A DNA stretch of 5,431 nt from Prosthecobacter sp. (GCA_025869455.1 JAOZVT010000778.1:1-5431), one strand, 5' to 3'; positions 1 to 5,431 are shown, counted from the first letter of the stretch. Notes: a model not told the origin generated them from the letters alone. A program made the numbers and translations.

Positions 1-361
1 AGTTGGTTGCTGTGCTGCCCAGAAGCGCCAGAAGGGAAAAGATTAGAAATTGACCGCCAATGTAAACCCCTCGCCCAATGCCGCCGTAGTTCCCTTTGAA
101 ATTAGCCATGCCGTCTGGTTTAGCCTGAGGTGCCATGGGAGCAGCTAATGGGGCCGCATAAGGATTGTGCACCGCCTCGGTAGCTTGATACGGCTGCGCT
201 AAAGCAGGAAAAACCTCTGAAACGGGAAGCCAATCCGCCATCCCTTCCTGCCAGCATAGGTCATCACTCTGAAGCTGTCCCGCGTGAAACATGGCCTCAA
301 TATGTGAAGCGTCGAAAGGTCCTTGTTGCTGATGATTCGGGGCGACGTAGTAGGGATTCAT
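1..361 (-). CDS. GYF_2-domain membrane protein, C-terminus beyond the window
   Basis: The first 120 residues are visible; the frame runs open off the left edge. Residues 4-51 form a GYF_2 (DUF4339) domain: YYVA at the start, GPF at 14-16, then CWQEGMADW at 36-44 and a final PVSEV. This small domain is usually taken as a protein-protein interaction module. A Pro/Ala-rich linker with NPYAAP (66-71) follows, then YGGIGR (92-97) and the start of a hydrophobic segment (about 99-115), so a membrane region should continue outside the window. The same layout is seen in the protein at 965-1621. The start at 361 is chosen because it puts the domain at the very N-terminus with a weak AAGAG 5 nt upstream; an in-frame ATG at 388 would add nine residues and has no ribosome site. 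Function is unknown. Domain assignment is confident, the role is not. Confidence 0.8.
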   Translation of the reverse strand, partial: MNPYYVAPNHQQQGPFDASHIEAMFHAGQLQSDDLCWQEGMADWLPVSEVFPALAQPYQATEAVHNPYAAPLAAPMAPQAKPDGMANFKGNYGGIGRGVYIGGQFLIFSLLALLGSTATN

Positions 362-388
362 GATGGCTCTTATAGGGTGAGGTGCCAT

Positions 389-417
389 TCAAATGAACAG
401 TTTATTTAAGTTGTCAA
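389..417 (-). promoter_or_regulatory. Possible promoter for the GYF_2 gene at 361-1
   Basis: A perfect TTGACA (417-412) lies upstream of the gene that starts at 361. A 17-nt spacer leads to ATTTGA (394-389), a poor match to a -10 box. A TATAAG closer to the gene (373-368) lacks a convincing -35 box. This is weak support, offered because the gap is 113 bp, wider than the gaps between the preceding membrane genes. Confidence 0.2.
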
Positions 418-440
418 TAAGAGACCTAGGGACACTAAGC

Positions 441-477
441 AAAAGGCCGGAAATACGCCTGAATTTCTTGCGGCCTA
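441..477 (-). terminator. Weak terminator-like hairpin at the end of the 475-939 gene
   Basis: Read on the minus strand, AGGCCG (477-472) pairs with CGGCCT (449-444), and AAAT (467-464 region) can pair with ATTT inside an internal loop. The 3' arm runs straight into a short T run (444-441) and then G. The stem overlaps the stop codon of the upstream gene. The interrupted stem and the T run of only four make it a marginal intrinsic terminator. Confidence 0.3.
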
Positions 478-939
478 GTTTCTCGAGAGATTGTAAGTAG
501 CCAGCAGCAATGCGGTTAGAATGGCTAGGATACTCAATAGGAGGATGCACAAAAGGGCACGACATCCGTAGTTGTCCAGCTTCTGGCTTTCCGTGTAGCC
601 GGCGGGGCAAAAGAGGCACCAGTACGTGGGAATAAGCTGAAGGGGGAACATCAGCATCATTAACATCCACCAAGGGTTCTTGCCCACGTTTTTGAGGCGT
701 AGATACACAAACGGTAGGATGATAATGTTAGCTAAACCAATGAACCCAAATGTCGGAGGAACGATGCCAAATTTTTGACACAGTTGAAACTGTGCCGTGA
801 GCAAGACAATGGCAACGATCAGGAAAGCCAGTCGCCCGATACCGGGATACTTCTTGGGCTGCGTGGAGTAAATATCCTCCACCTGGGGTGGCGTGTACGG
901 ATTGAATTCCTCTGCGGTTGAGGTGTCCGGTTCCTTCAT
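475..939 (-). CDS. DUF805-like small membrane protein without a GYF_2 domain
   Basis: A 154-residue protein of unknown function, predicted to sit in the inner membrane. The short N-terminus carries NPYTPP (13-18) and then GIGR (33-36). Four hydrophobic segments follow at about 37-53, 63-80, 90-108 and 127-148. Between them are RLKNVGKNPWW (81-91) and CLFCPAGY (108-115) followed by KLD, which match the neighbouring paralogue at 965-1621 and resemble the R-L-x-x-x-G-x-x-x-W-W pattern of DUF805 proteins. Unlike both neighbours it has no GYF_2 domain; the shared region begins at its linker. An in-frame TGA three codons upstream of the ATG rules out a longer start. It begins 25 bp after the upstream gene ends, so it is probably co-transcribed with it. 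A weak GAGAC lies upstream of the start. Confidence 0.8.
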   Translation of the reverse strand: MKEPDTSTAEEFNPYTPPQVEDIYSTQPKKYPGIGRLAFLIVAIVLLTAQFQLCQKFGIVPPTFGFIGLANIIILPFVYLRLKNVGKNPWWMLMMLMFPLQLIPTYWCLFCPAGYTESQKLDNYGCRALLCILLLSILAILTALLLATYNLSRN

Positions 940-964
940 GATCTGGTCTCAGCAATGAAGAGAC

Positions 965-1621
965 TCAGGGCTGAGGAGCCGTCATGAGTATCACCATGGC
1001 AGAAATGACCATGAGAACCAGGAATGCATAGACCCAGACGAGAATCTTTCCGGCTTTGTCTAACTTTTTGTTATCTGCATAACCTTCTGGGCAGACAAGG
1101 CAGCGGTAGCCGATGAAGAAATTAACAATCGGTACAATGGAGAGCACACACATCCACGGCTTCATGCCCACATTGATAAGCCGCTGTGCCACGACATAAA
1201 AGGAGGCTAGGAGACTGGCTCCAAAGACGGCAAAGATGAGCGAACTTTCCTTGCCATCTCCACTGATCAGCGTGTTTTGTGCAAATCCGATGGCCAAAGT
1301 GAGCGCGAAGTATTTCATCCGGCCAATGCCTCCGTAACTTTTGGATTCTGGACTCCTTGCATAGGAGGGGCGATTCCAGATGTCATTGGGCGGTGTTTCC
1401 GGTGGCGTGTAGGGATTTCGACCTTCTTCCTCATCCAAGGAGGTGCGGATCGGCACAATGTCCTTCAGGGGCTGCCACTCTCCCATGCCCTCTGCCCAGC
1501 ACAGATCCGTCGGTGCAACCTCACCGTTTTTGAGCATCTGTTTAATTTCGCTCAGGGGGAAGGGACCCTTTTGCACCTGCTGTTGGGCGACGTAAAAGGC
1601 AGTGCTGGAGGTAGGTATCAT
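965..1621 (-). CDS. GYF_2 and DUF805-like membrane protein
   Basis: A 218-residue protein of unknown function. Residues 9-55 are a GYF_2 (DUF4339) domain: FYVA, KGPF (18-21), then CWAEGMGEWQPL (41-52). A hydrophilic linker holds NPYTPP (69-74), and YGGIGR (96-101) opens the membrane part. Hydrophobic segments are at about 104-119, 127-147, 155-172 and 193-214. Loop motifs are RLINVGMKPW (147-156) and CLVCPEGY (174-181) followed by KKLD, as in the paralogue downstream. A cytoplasmic GYF_2 domain tethered to a four-helix membrane unit is the likely architecture. There is no enzyme motif. It starts 28 bp after the thioesterase gene ends, with no clear ribosome site, and 25 bp before the next membrane gene, which suggests one transcript. 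The domain calls are solid; any role is unknown. Confidence 0.85.
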   Translation of the reverse strand: MIPTSSTAFYVAQQQVQKGPFPLSEIKQMLKNGEVAPTDLCWAEGMGEWQPLKDIVPIRTSLDEEEGRNPYTPPETPPNDIWNRPSYARSPESKSYGGIGRMKYFALTLAIGFAQNTLISGDGKESSLIFAVFGASLLASFYVVAQRLINVGMKPWMCVLSIVPIVNFFIGYRCLVCPEGYADNKKLDKAGKILVWVYAFLVLMVISAMVILMTAPQP

Positions 1622-1649
1622 TCAGATGTTTAGAAAAAGCCGCGTGTCT

Positions 1650-2102
1650 TTAGCCTAGCTTCAGTAGCTCGGGCGGGGCGGTGGTGATTTTAGATCGGAT
1701 GCGTTCAGGGATATCCACGGCTTTCATTTTCCCGGTGGCCGGGTCTTTACGCACGCAGGCGGCGATGAGTTTGCCCTCTGCGCTGAGTTCCCCATTGAGC
1801 TTCCAGAAGCGGACAACGTAGCGGATGGTTTTAGGCCGCACTTCTTCGACCAGGAGTTCCATGGTGAACTCTTCTTCAAAGAACAGGGGCGCTTTGAAAT
1901 CACAGGAGACGTGAACACGCGGCCAGCCAACCCTTTCCGCTACGGGAATTTCCACCGATTTGTCCCAAATGGACATGCCCAAGGCGCGGAAGAAGTCATG
2001 CTCCACACGCTCCATGTAGCGAAAGAAATTGGAAAAATGGACAATGCCCGCCATGTCCGTATCGGCGAACTGAACGCGGTCTGTGAGAGTGTGGCGGTGC
2101 AT
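1650..2102 (-). CDS. Acyl-CoA thioesterase, YbgC/4HBT hotdog family
   Basis: A 150-residue protein, a usual length for single-domain hotdog thioesterases, which hydrolyse acyl-CoA thioesters in the cytoplasm. The N-terminal signature VQFADTDMAGIVHFSNFF (10-27) matches the 4-hydroxybenzoyl-CoA thioesterase/YbgC pattern. Asp16, in the T-D-x-x-G context, is the expected catalytic residue. ERVEHDFFRALG (31-42) is the start of the central hotdog helix, and the later strands include RVHVSCDFKAPLFFEEEF. The physiological substrate cannot be read from the sequence. YbgC in many Proteobacteria sits beside tol-pal genes; here the neighbours are argF and membrane proteins, so that link does not help. 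The ATG at 2102 is preceded in frame by a TGA eight codons upstream, and no ribosome site is visible (CCGCCCC before ATG). Only 28 bp separate it from the next gene. Confidence 0.88.
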   Translation of the reverse strand: MHRHTLTDRVQFADTDMAGIVHFSNFFRYMERVEHDFFRALGMSIWDKSVEIPVAERVGWPRVHVSCDFKAPLFFEEEFTMELLVEEVRPKTIRYVVRFWKLNGELSAEGKLIAACVRKDPATGKMKAVDIPERIRSKITTAPPELLKLG

Positions 2103-2181
2103 GGGGCGGTCTTGGGTCAGTCTTCAGAGTTCAGTGAGCTTCGGCTGCCAGAGTAGATAGATACACCATGAGGGTTCGTGG

Positions 2182-2208
2182 AGTACTGAAAACTGTTCAG
2201 GGAATACT
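2182..2208 (-). other. Imperfect hairpin downstream of argF
   Basis: In the 114-bp gap between argF and the thioesterase gene, AGTA (2182-2185) and CTGAA (2186-2190) can pair with TTCAG (2196-2200) and TACT (2205-2208). The loop is 5 nt and there is a 4-nt bulge (2201-2204). No T run follows on the minus strand, so it does not look like an ordinary intrinsic terminator. It may mark the end of the arg transcript or an RNA-processing point. The rest of the gap shows no recognisable signal. Confidence 0.25.
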
Positions 2209-2216
2209 GACACCAA

Positions 2217-3116
2217 TTACTGGCGTGCTAGTGCCACCAGCACGGCTTTTTGGGCATGCAGGCGATTTTCAGCTTGGTCAAAGATGACTGGGGCCTGCGC
2301 TTCGAGGACTTCTTCGGTGATCTCCTTGCCGCGATAAGCAGGCAGGCAGTGCATGATGATGGCCTCTGATTTGGCGTGTTTCATCAGCTCGGCATTGATT
2401 TGCCAAGGCCGCAGGGTTTCGATGCGTCCAGCGGCTTCTTCTTCCTTGCCCATGCTCACCCAGACATCGGTGTAGATGGCGTCGATGCCTTCTACGGCGG
2501 CTTTCGGATCATCCGTAACGCTGATCGTATGACCAGGAATCTTGGCCATGAATTCGGCAGCGGGTTGGAATTCCTTGGGTGCGCCAATGACGAGTTCAAA
2601 GCCGAGCCGGGCACTGGCCCAGATCCAGGAGCGGGCCACATTGCAGTCGCCATCGCCCAGGAAGGCCACGCGTTTGCCTTTCCAGCTACCGAAACGCTCG
2701 TTGATGGTCTGCAAATCAGCCAGGATCTGGCAGGGGTGCTCTTCATCGGTCAGGGCATTGATGGTGGGGATGCCGCTGTATTCGGCAAATTCATTCACAT
2801 CCTGTTGGGCAAAGGTGCGGATGATCGCGCCATCAATCATGCGCCCCATCACGCGGGCGGTGTCTTTGATCGGTTCACCACGGCCTAACTGAATGTCTGT
2901 TCCAGAAAGGAACATGACCTGACCGCCGAGTTCACGCACGCCGACTTCAAAACTGACCCGTGTGCGGGTAGAGGACTTGGTGAAAATGAGCGCCCATTGC
3001 TGGCCAGCCAGAACCTGCGGACAGGTCTTGCGGTTCTTTTTCAGGACGGCAGCTTCGGCCAGCAAGTTTTCGATCTCAGCGCCGCTGAGCTGCTCGATGG
3101 AAAGGAGATGTTTCAT
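2217..3116 (-). CDS. argF: Ornithine carbamoyltransferase
   Basis: Cytoplasmic enzyme that joins carbamoyl phosphate and L-ornithine to give citrulline in arginine biosynthesis. The 299-residue length is normal for the family. The carbamoyl-phosphate site is present as STRTR (49-53) and HPCQ (127-130). The ornithine side is present as DVWVSMG (217-223), HCLP (256-259) and the C-terminal ENR (283-285). The SMG motif favours true ornithine as substrate over the acetyl- or succinyl-ornithine variants. The family's NN pair after the GD of the second domain reads CN here (158-159), keeping the second Asn. The ATG at 3116 begins directly with the family-like MKHLLSIEQL, without a visible ribosome site. 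It follows argD after 101 bp, in the usual pathway cluster. Confidence 0.96.
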   Translation of the reverse strand: MKHLLSIEQLSGAEIENLLAEAAVLKKNRKTCPQVLAGQQWALIFTKSSTRTRVSFEVGVRELGGQVMFLSGTDIQLGRGEPIKDTARVMGRMIDGAIIRTFAQQDVNEFAEYSGIPTINALTDEEHPCQILADLQTINERFGSWKGKRVAFLGDGDCNVARSWIWASARLGFELVIGAPKEFQPAAEFMAKIPGHTISVTDDPKAAVEGIDAIYTDVWVSMGKEEEAAGRIETLRPWQINAELMKHAKSEAIIMHCLPAYRGKEITEEVLEAQAPVIFDQAENRLHAQKAVLVALARQ

Positions 3117-3169
3117 GGGAAATGGAGAGACAAAATGACAAGGTTGGTAGGAGGACCTAGGGGCGGTTT

Positions 3170-3206
3170 GCGGATTCGATAGGGGGGAATGAATCCTGAA
3201 ATCCGC
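3170..3206. repeat. Inverted repeats in the argD-argF spacer
   Basis: GCGGATT (3170-3176) is repeated inverted as AATCCGC (3200-3206), a 7-bp stem with a 23-nt loop. An alternative pairing uses GGATTC (3172-3177) with GAATCC (3191-3196). The two cannot form together. The element starts 12 nt beyond the argD stop codon and lies 54 nt before the argF start. No T run follows, so it is not a clear terminator, and it does not match the E. coli ARG box. Its function is unknown. Confidence 0.3.
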
Positions 3207-3217
3207 GTGAGGTCCGG

Positions 3218-4519
3218 TTAGGCAAGCTCTGCTAGGTTCTCCAGCGTAGCTTTGAAGATGCCAAGAGCCTCCGCTGCTTGGGCATCTGTCAGATTCATGG
3301 GGGGGAGCCAGCGCACGACTTTTGGTCCGGCTGGCACGACCAGGAGTCCAGCATCCAGCATGGCTTTGGCCACATAGATGGAGGCGATCTTGCCAGAAGC
3401 TTTGACGTCCTCTTTTTCCATGAGGAGATCTTCATTCAGCTCAAAGCCGATCATCATGCCAAAGGCGCGGATGTCGCTGATGAGTGGGAGCTTCCATGAG
3501 GCGACTTCTCCGGCGATCTGTCTGCCGAGCGTGGCGGAGCGTGCCGTCAGGTCATCGCGCAAGATGACGTTCAGCGTGGCTAGGCCGGCGGCGCAGGCCA
3601 GGGGACTGCCACCGTAGGTGGTGCCGTGGGTGCCGGGGCCGAGTAGGTCACACAGCTTACGGGCATCGTTTTCAGCGAGGTCGCGGTCCTTGATCCAGAA
3701 GGACCCGAGCGGGAAGCCGCTGCCAATGGATTTGGCCCAACTGATGGCATCCGGCTGGATTTCATCGCCAGGGATGATGGAGCGCCAGCCACAGGTTTCA
3801 CCTGTGCGTCCCAGGCCACACTGCACTTCATCCAGCAGCATCAGCAGGTCATGCTTTTCACACGAGGCTTTCACTGTGCGCAGGAAGTCCGGTGTCACCG
3901 GGTTCACGCCACTTTCTCCCTGCATGGGTTCAAAGAGGATGGCCACGGTCTTCTCTGTGATGGCCTTCTTCAGGGCTTCCGCATCATTGAAAGGCACATA
4001 GACAAAACCCGGCACGATGGGGCCGAATCCGCCATGGATCTTCTCCTGCGCGGTGGCGCTCATGGCCCCAAAGGTACGGCCATGAAAGCTGCCGGTGAAA
4101 GTGATGATCTCATAACGTGGGCTGCCATCTGCCAGAGGTTTATTGACGCCGTATTTACGGGCCAGTTTGATCATGCCTTCATTGGCCTCAGCACCGCTGT
4201 TGCTGAAGAAGCACTTGCCTGGGATGCGTACGATTTCTTCCACCAAGATGCGGGCTAGCTGGGCCTGACCCTTGATGCAGTACCAGTTAGACACATGAAT
4301 GAGCTTGTGTGCCTGGGCAGCGATGGCGTCTGCCACCTCTGGGTGGGCGTGGCCTAGCGGGCACACGGCCACGCCGCCAGCAAAGTCGAGGTACTTTTTC
4401 CCTGATGTGTCCCACAGGTACGGTCCTTCACCGCGCTCTGGCCAGATCTGGAAACGCCCATAGTTAGGCATCACATACTGGTCCATCCACGCCGGTTCAA
4501 AGTCATTGATTCTATCCAT
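3218..4519 (-). CDS. argD: Acetylornithine aminotransferase (class III, PLP-dependent)
   Basis: Converts N-acetylglutamate 5-semialdehyde and glutamate to N-acetylornithine and 2-oxoglutarate, using pyridoxal phosphate, in the cytoplasm. At 433 residues it is somewhat longer than the usual 390-410. The class III fold markers are in order: DFAGGVAVCPLGHAHP (45-60), SNSGAEANE (106-114, phosphate binding), GSFHGRT (143-149), FEPMQGE (196-202), LLDEVQCGLGRTG (228-240, with Asp230 facing the pyridine nitrogen), AKSIGSGFPLG (262-272, with Lys263 the Schiff-base lysine) and THGTTYGG (297-304). The family also contains succinylornithine, ornithine and GABA aminotransferases; its place between argB and argF decides for ArgD. 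An in-frame TAA shortly upstream bounds the ATG at 4519. It lies 52 bp after argB and is probably in the same transcript. Confidence 0.93.
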   Translation of the reverse strand: MDRINDFEPAWMDQYVMPNYGRFQIWPERGEGPYLWDTSGKKYLDFAGGVAVCPLGHAHPEVADAIAAQAHKLIHVSNWYCIKGQAQLARILVEEIVRIPGKCFFSNSGAEANEGMIKLARKYGVNKPLADGSPRYEIITFTGSFHGRTFGAMSATAQEKIHGGFGPIVPGFVYVPFNDAEALKKAITEKTVAILFEPMQGESGVNPVTPDFLRTVKASCEKHDLLMLLDEVQCGLGRTGETCGWRSIIPGDEIQPDAISWAKSIGSGFPLGSFWIKDRDLAENDARKLCDLLGPGTHGTTYGGSPLACAAGLATLNVILRDDLTARSATLGRQIAGEVASWKLPLISDIRAFGMMIGFELNEDLLMEKEDVKASGKIASIYVAKAMLDAGLLVVPAGPKVVRWLPPMNLTDAQAAEALGIFKATLENLAELA

Positions 4520-4549
4520 CTTGTTAATCCTGAAATCTTGTTAATCCTG
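4518..4549 (-). repeat. Two-copy 15-bp direct repeat overlapping the argD start
   Basis: On the minus strand CAGGATTAACAAGAT occurs at 4549-4535 and again at 4532-4518, exactly repeated with a period of 17 bp. The second copy ends inside the argD ATG. A 12-bp part (GATTTCAGGATT, 4537-4526) recurs in the argD-argF spacer at 3203-3192. From memory, strings of the AGGATTAACA type are scattered between genes in several environmental bacterial genomes; this could not be checked here. Just upstream, AAACGG is present twice in tandem (4567-4556). Confidence 0.75.
4528..4531 (-). promoter_or_regulatory. Ribosome binding site of argD, inside the repeat
   Basis: AGGA at 4531-4528 lies 8 nt before the argD ATG, a good distance for a Shine-Dalgarno sequence. 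It is part of the second copy of the 15-bp direct repeat. It is the clearest ribosome site in the window and supports the ATG at 4519 as the start. Confidence 0.5.
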
Positions 4550-4571
4550 TCCTATCCGTTTCCGTTTGGGC

Positions 4572-5369
4572 TTACAGATGTATCTCTGTGCCGATGCCCA
4601 CGTCCGTGAAAATCTCCAAAATGAGTGCGTGAGGAATGCGCCCGTCAATGAGGTGCACTTTCCCCACGCCACCTCGGAGAGATTCCAGGGAGGAGTCCAC
4701 CTTCGGGATCATGCCTCCGCTGATGATGCCTTCTTTTTTGAGTGCTTCCACAGCCGCTGTGTCCAGGCTGGGAATGAGGGTGCTTTCATCCTTGGGATCC
4801 CGCATGACACCGCGCACATCACTCAGGAAGATGAGCTTCGTCGCCTTCAGCCGCGTGGCTAGAGCACAGGCGGCAAGGTCTGCATTCACATTCAGTGTTT
4901 TGCCACTCTCTTGTTCCCGGGCGACTGGCGAAACCACGGGCACAAATTCACCGGCCACCGCCGCTTGGATGAGGCCGAGCTTGCAGTCCGTGACTTCACC
5001 GACCCAGCCCAGGTCACCTTTCATCTTCTCACCCGTGAAGACTTCCGTGCCGGGCACACCCACCGCTTTGCCGCCGAAGGCATTGATCTTATTGACGATT
5101 TCGGGATTGATCACACGGGCCAGGGTCTGCTCCACGATCTTGATGGTTTCTTCATCCGTCACGCGCATGCCGTTGATGAACTTGGCCTCCAGGCCGCTGT
5201 CTTTCATGGCTTTGGAGATGGCCTTGCCGCCGCCGTGTACGATCACAGGATTGATGCCCACGGCTTCTAAAAAGACCACGTCTTTGAGAAAGGTATCCAC
5301 CACCACGGGGTCCTCCATGGCGCTGCCGCCGACCTTGATCAGAAAGGTGCAGCCTCGGAAGCCCTGCAA
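4572..5369 (-). CDS. argB: N-acetylglutamate kinase, with its usual N-terminus cut off by an in-frame stop
   Basis: Phosphorylates N-acetylglutamate with ATP, the second step of arginine synthesis and, in many bacteria, the step inhibited by arginine. Numbered from the TTG at 5369 (265 residues), the catalytic core is complete: IKVGGSAM (11-18, with Lys12), VHGGGKAIS (44-52), NGMRVTD (66-72, with Arg69), NVNADLAACALA (160-171) and ISGGMIPKVDS (216-226, with Lys223). The C-terminal HALILEIFTDVGIGT (247-261) resembles the arginine-sensor end of feedback-inhibited kinases. The usual N-terminal helix of that class is encoded upstream in the same frame but broken by a TAA at 5384-5382. TTG at 5369 is therefore the only plausible start for the core, and it has no ribosome site. 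A base error, a recent nonsense mutation or real reinitiation are all possible. The enzyme identity is sure; whether it is made at normal level is not. Confidence 0.9.
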   Translation of the reverse strand: MQGFRGCTFLIKVGGSAMEDPVVVDTFLKDVVFLEAVGINPVIVHGGGKAISKAMKDSGLEAKFINGMRVTDEETIKIVEQTLARVINPEIVNKINAFGGKAVGVPGTEVFTGEKMKGDLGWVGEVTDCKLGLIQAAVAGEFVPVVSPVAREQESGKTLNVNADLAACALATRLKATKLIFLSDVRGVMRDPKDESTLIPSLDTAAVEALKKEGIISGGMIPKVDSSLESLRGGVGKVHLIDGRIPHALILEIFTDVGIGTEIHL

Positions 5370-5423
5370 GGATGGGAGGGCTTAAAGGAGTAAATCGGCT
5401 TTCTGTATATGGGTATAGTTCAT
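5370..5423 (-). other. argB: N-terminal part of argB, separated by an in-frame TAA
   Basis: From an ATG at 5423 the frame reads MNYTHIQKADLLL, then TAA (5384-5382), then ALPS, and runs on without a frameshift into LQGFRG of the kinase core. QKADLLL-x-ALPSLQGFRG matches the typical ArgB start (a helix ending in EALP, two or three residues and FRGKT), in which the position of the stop is normally Glu. One base, GAA to TAA (position 5384 on the plus strand, C to A), explains it. With this codon sense the protein would have 283 residues, close to the length of arginine-sensitive family members. Only eight bases before the ATG are in view, and no ribosome site is seen in them. Confidence 0.8.
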
Positions 5424-5431
5424 TGTAATGA

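Noticed and set aside
389..673. A 94-codon minus-strand frame overlapping the end of the 475-939 gene
   Set aside because: Most of it lies in another frame of the membrane protein gene, and the product is low in hydrophobic structure with no known domain.
2376..2888. A 170-codon open frame on the plus strand opposite argF
   Set aside because: Antisense to argF, with no recognisable motif and no ribosome site; other plus-strand frames over argD and the thioesterase gene are of the same kind.
420..3162. GACCTAGGG found both near 422-430 and near 3154-3162
   Set aside because: A nine-base match built around the CCTAGG palindrome, with unrelated flanks; likely chance.
3190..3207. A possible arginine repressor box in the argD-argF spacer (TGAAT half-site)
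   Set aside because: Only one half-site is present; the second half reads ATCC rather than ATTCA, so it does not form the ARG box palindrome.
4636..5385. A 249-codon open frame on the plus strand opposite argB
   Set aside because: It lies fully antisense to a clearly recognised kinase. Its product is Ser/Pro/Arg/Thr-rich with no recognisable domain, as expected for a shadow frame of a GC-rich gene.
5384..5411. AAAGGAG followed by an ATG on the plus strand, suggesting a divergent gene at the right edge
   Set aside because: The ATG is 18 nt from the purine run, too far for a normal ribosome site, and the frame has only seven codons in view. The same bases are explained as the argB N-terminus on the other strand.

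Overview
All genes in this window lie on the minus strand, so the order of transcription runs from high to low coordinates. The arginine gene order argB-argD-argF, next to small membrane proteins that combine a GYF_2 domain with a DUF805-like membrane region, suggests a member of the Verrucomicrobiota or a related Planctomycetes-Verrucomicrobia group. This is inferred from protein style and gene order only; there is no rRNA or other marker to settle it. Most start codons have no strong Shine-Dalgarno sequence.

Positions 5431-3218: argB (N-acetylglutamate kinase) is followed after 52 bp by argD (acetylornithine aminotransferase), and after a further 101 bp by argF (ornithine carbamoyltransferase, 3116-2217). 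Together they cover the second, fourth and last ornithine-to-citrulline steps of arginine biosynthesis. The remaining steps (argA/argJ, argC, argG, argH) are not in view. The 52-bp argB-argD spacer holds two copies of a 15-bp direct repeat, and the second copy runs into the argD start codon. The most striking point is at the 5' end of argB. The expected family N-terminus is encoded from an ATG at 5423, but an in-frame TAA (5384-5382) interrupts it where the family normally has Glu. The rest of the kinase is intact and could only start at a TTG at 5369.

Positions 2216-1650: a 114-bp gap with one imperfect hairpin, then a 150-residue hotdog-fold acyl-CoA thioesterase of the YbgC/4-hydroxybenzoyl-CoA thioesterase type.

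Positions 1621-1: three tandem related membrane proteins of unknown function. The first (1621-965) and the third (361 to the window edge, incomplete) carry an N-terminal GYF_2 domain. The middle one (939-475) keeps the linker and membrane part but has no GYF_2 domain. By eye this part is less GC-rich than the arginine genes.

The spacings of 28 and 25 bp suggest that the thioesterase and the first two membrane genes are co-transcribed. A weak terminator-like hairpin at the end of the second membrane gene and a 113-bp gap may separate the third. No tRNA, rRNA, CRISPR array, insertion sequence or phage gene was seen.
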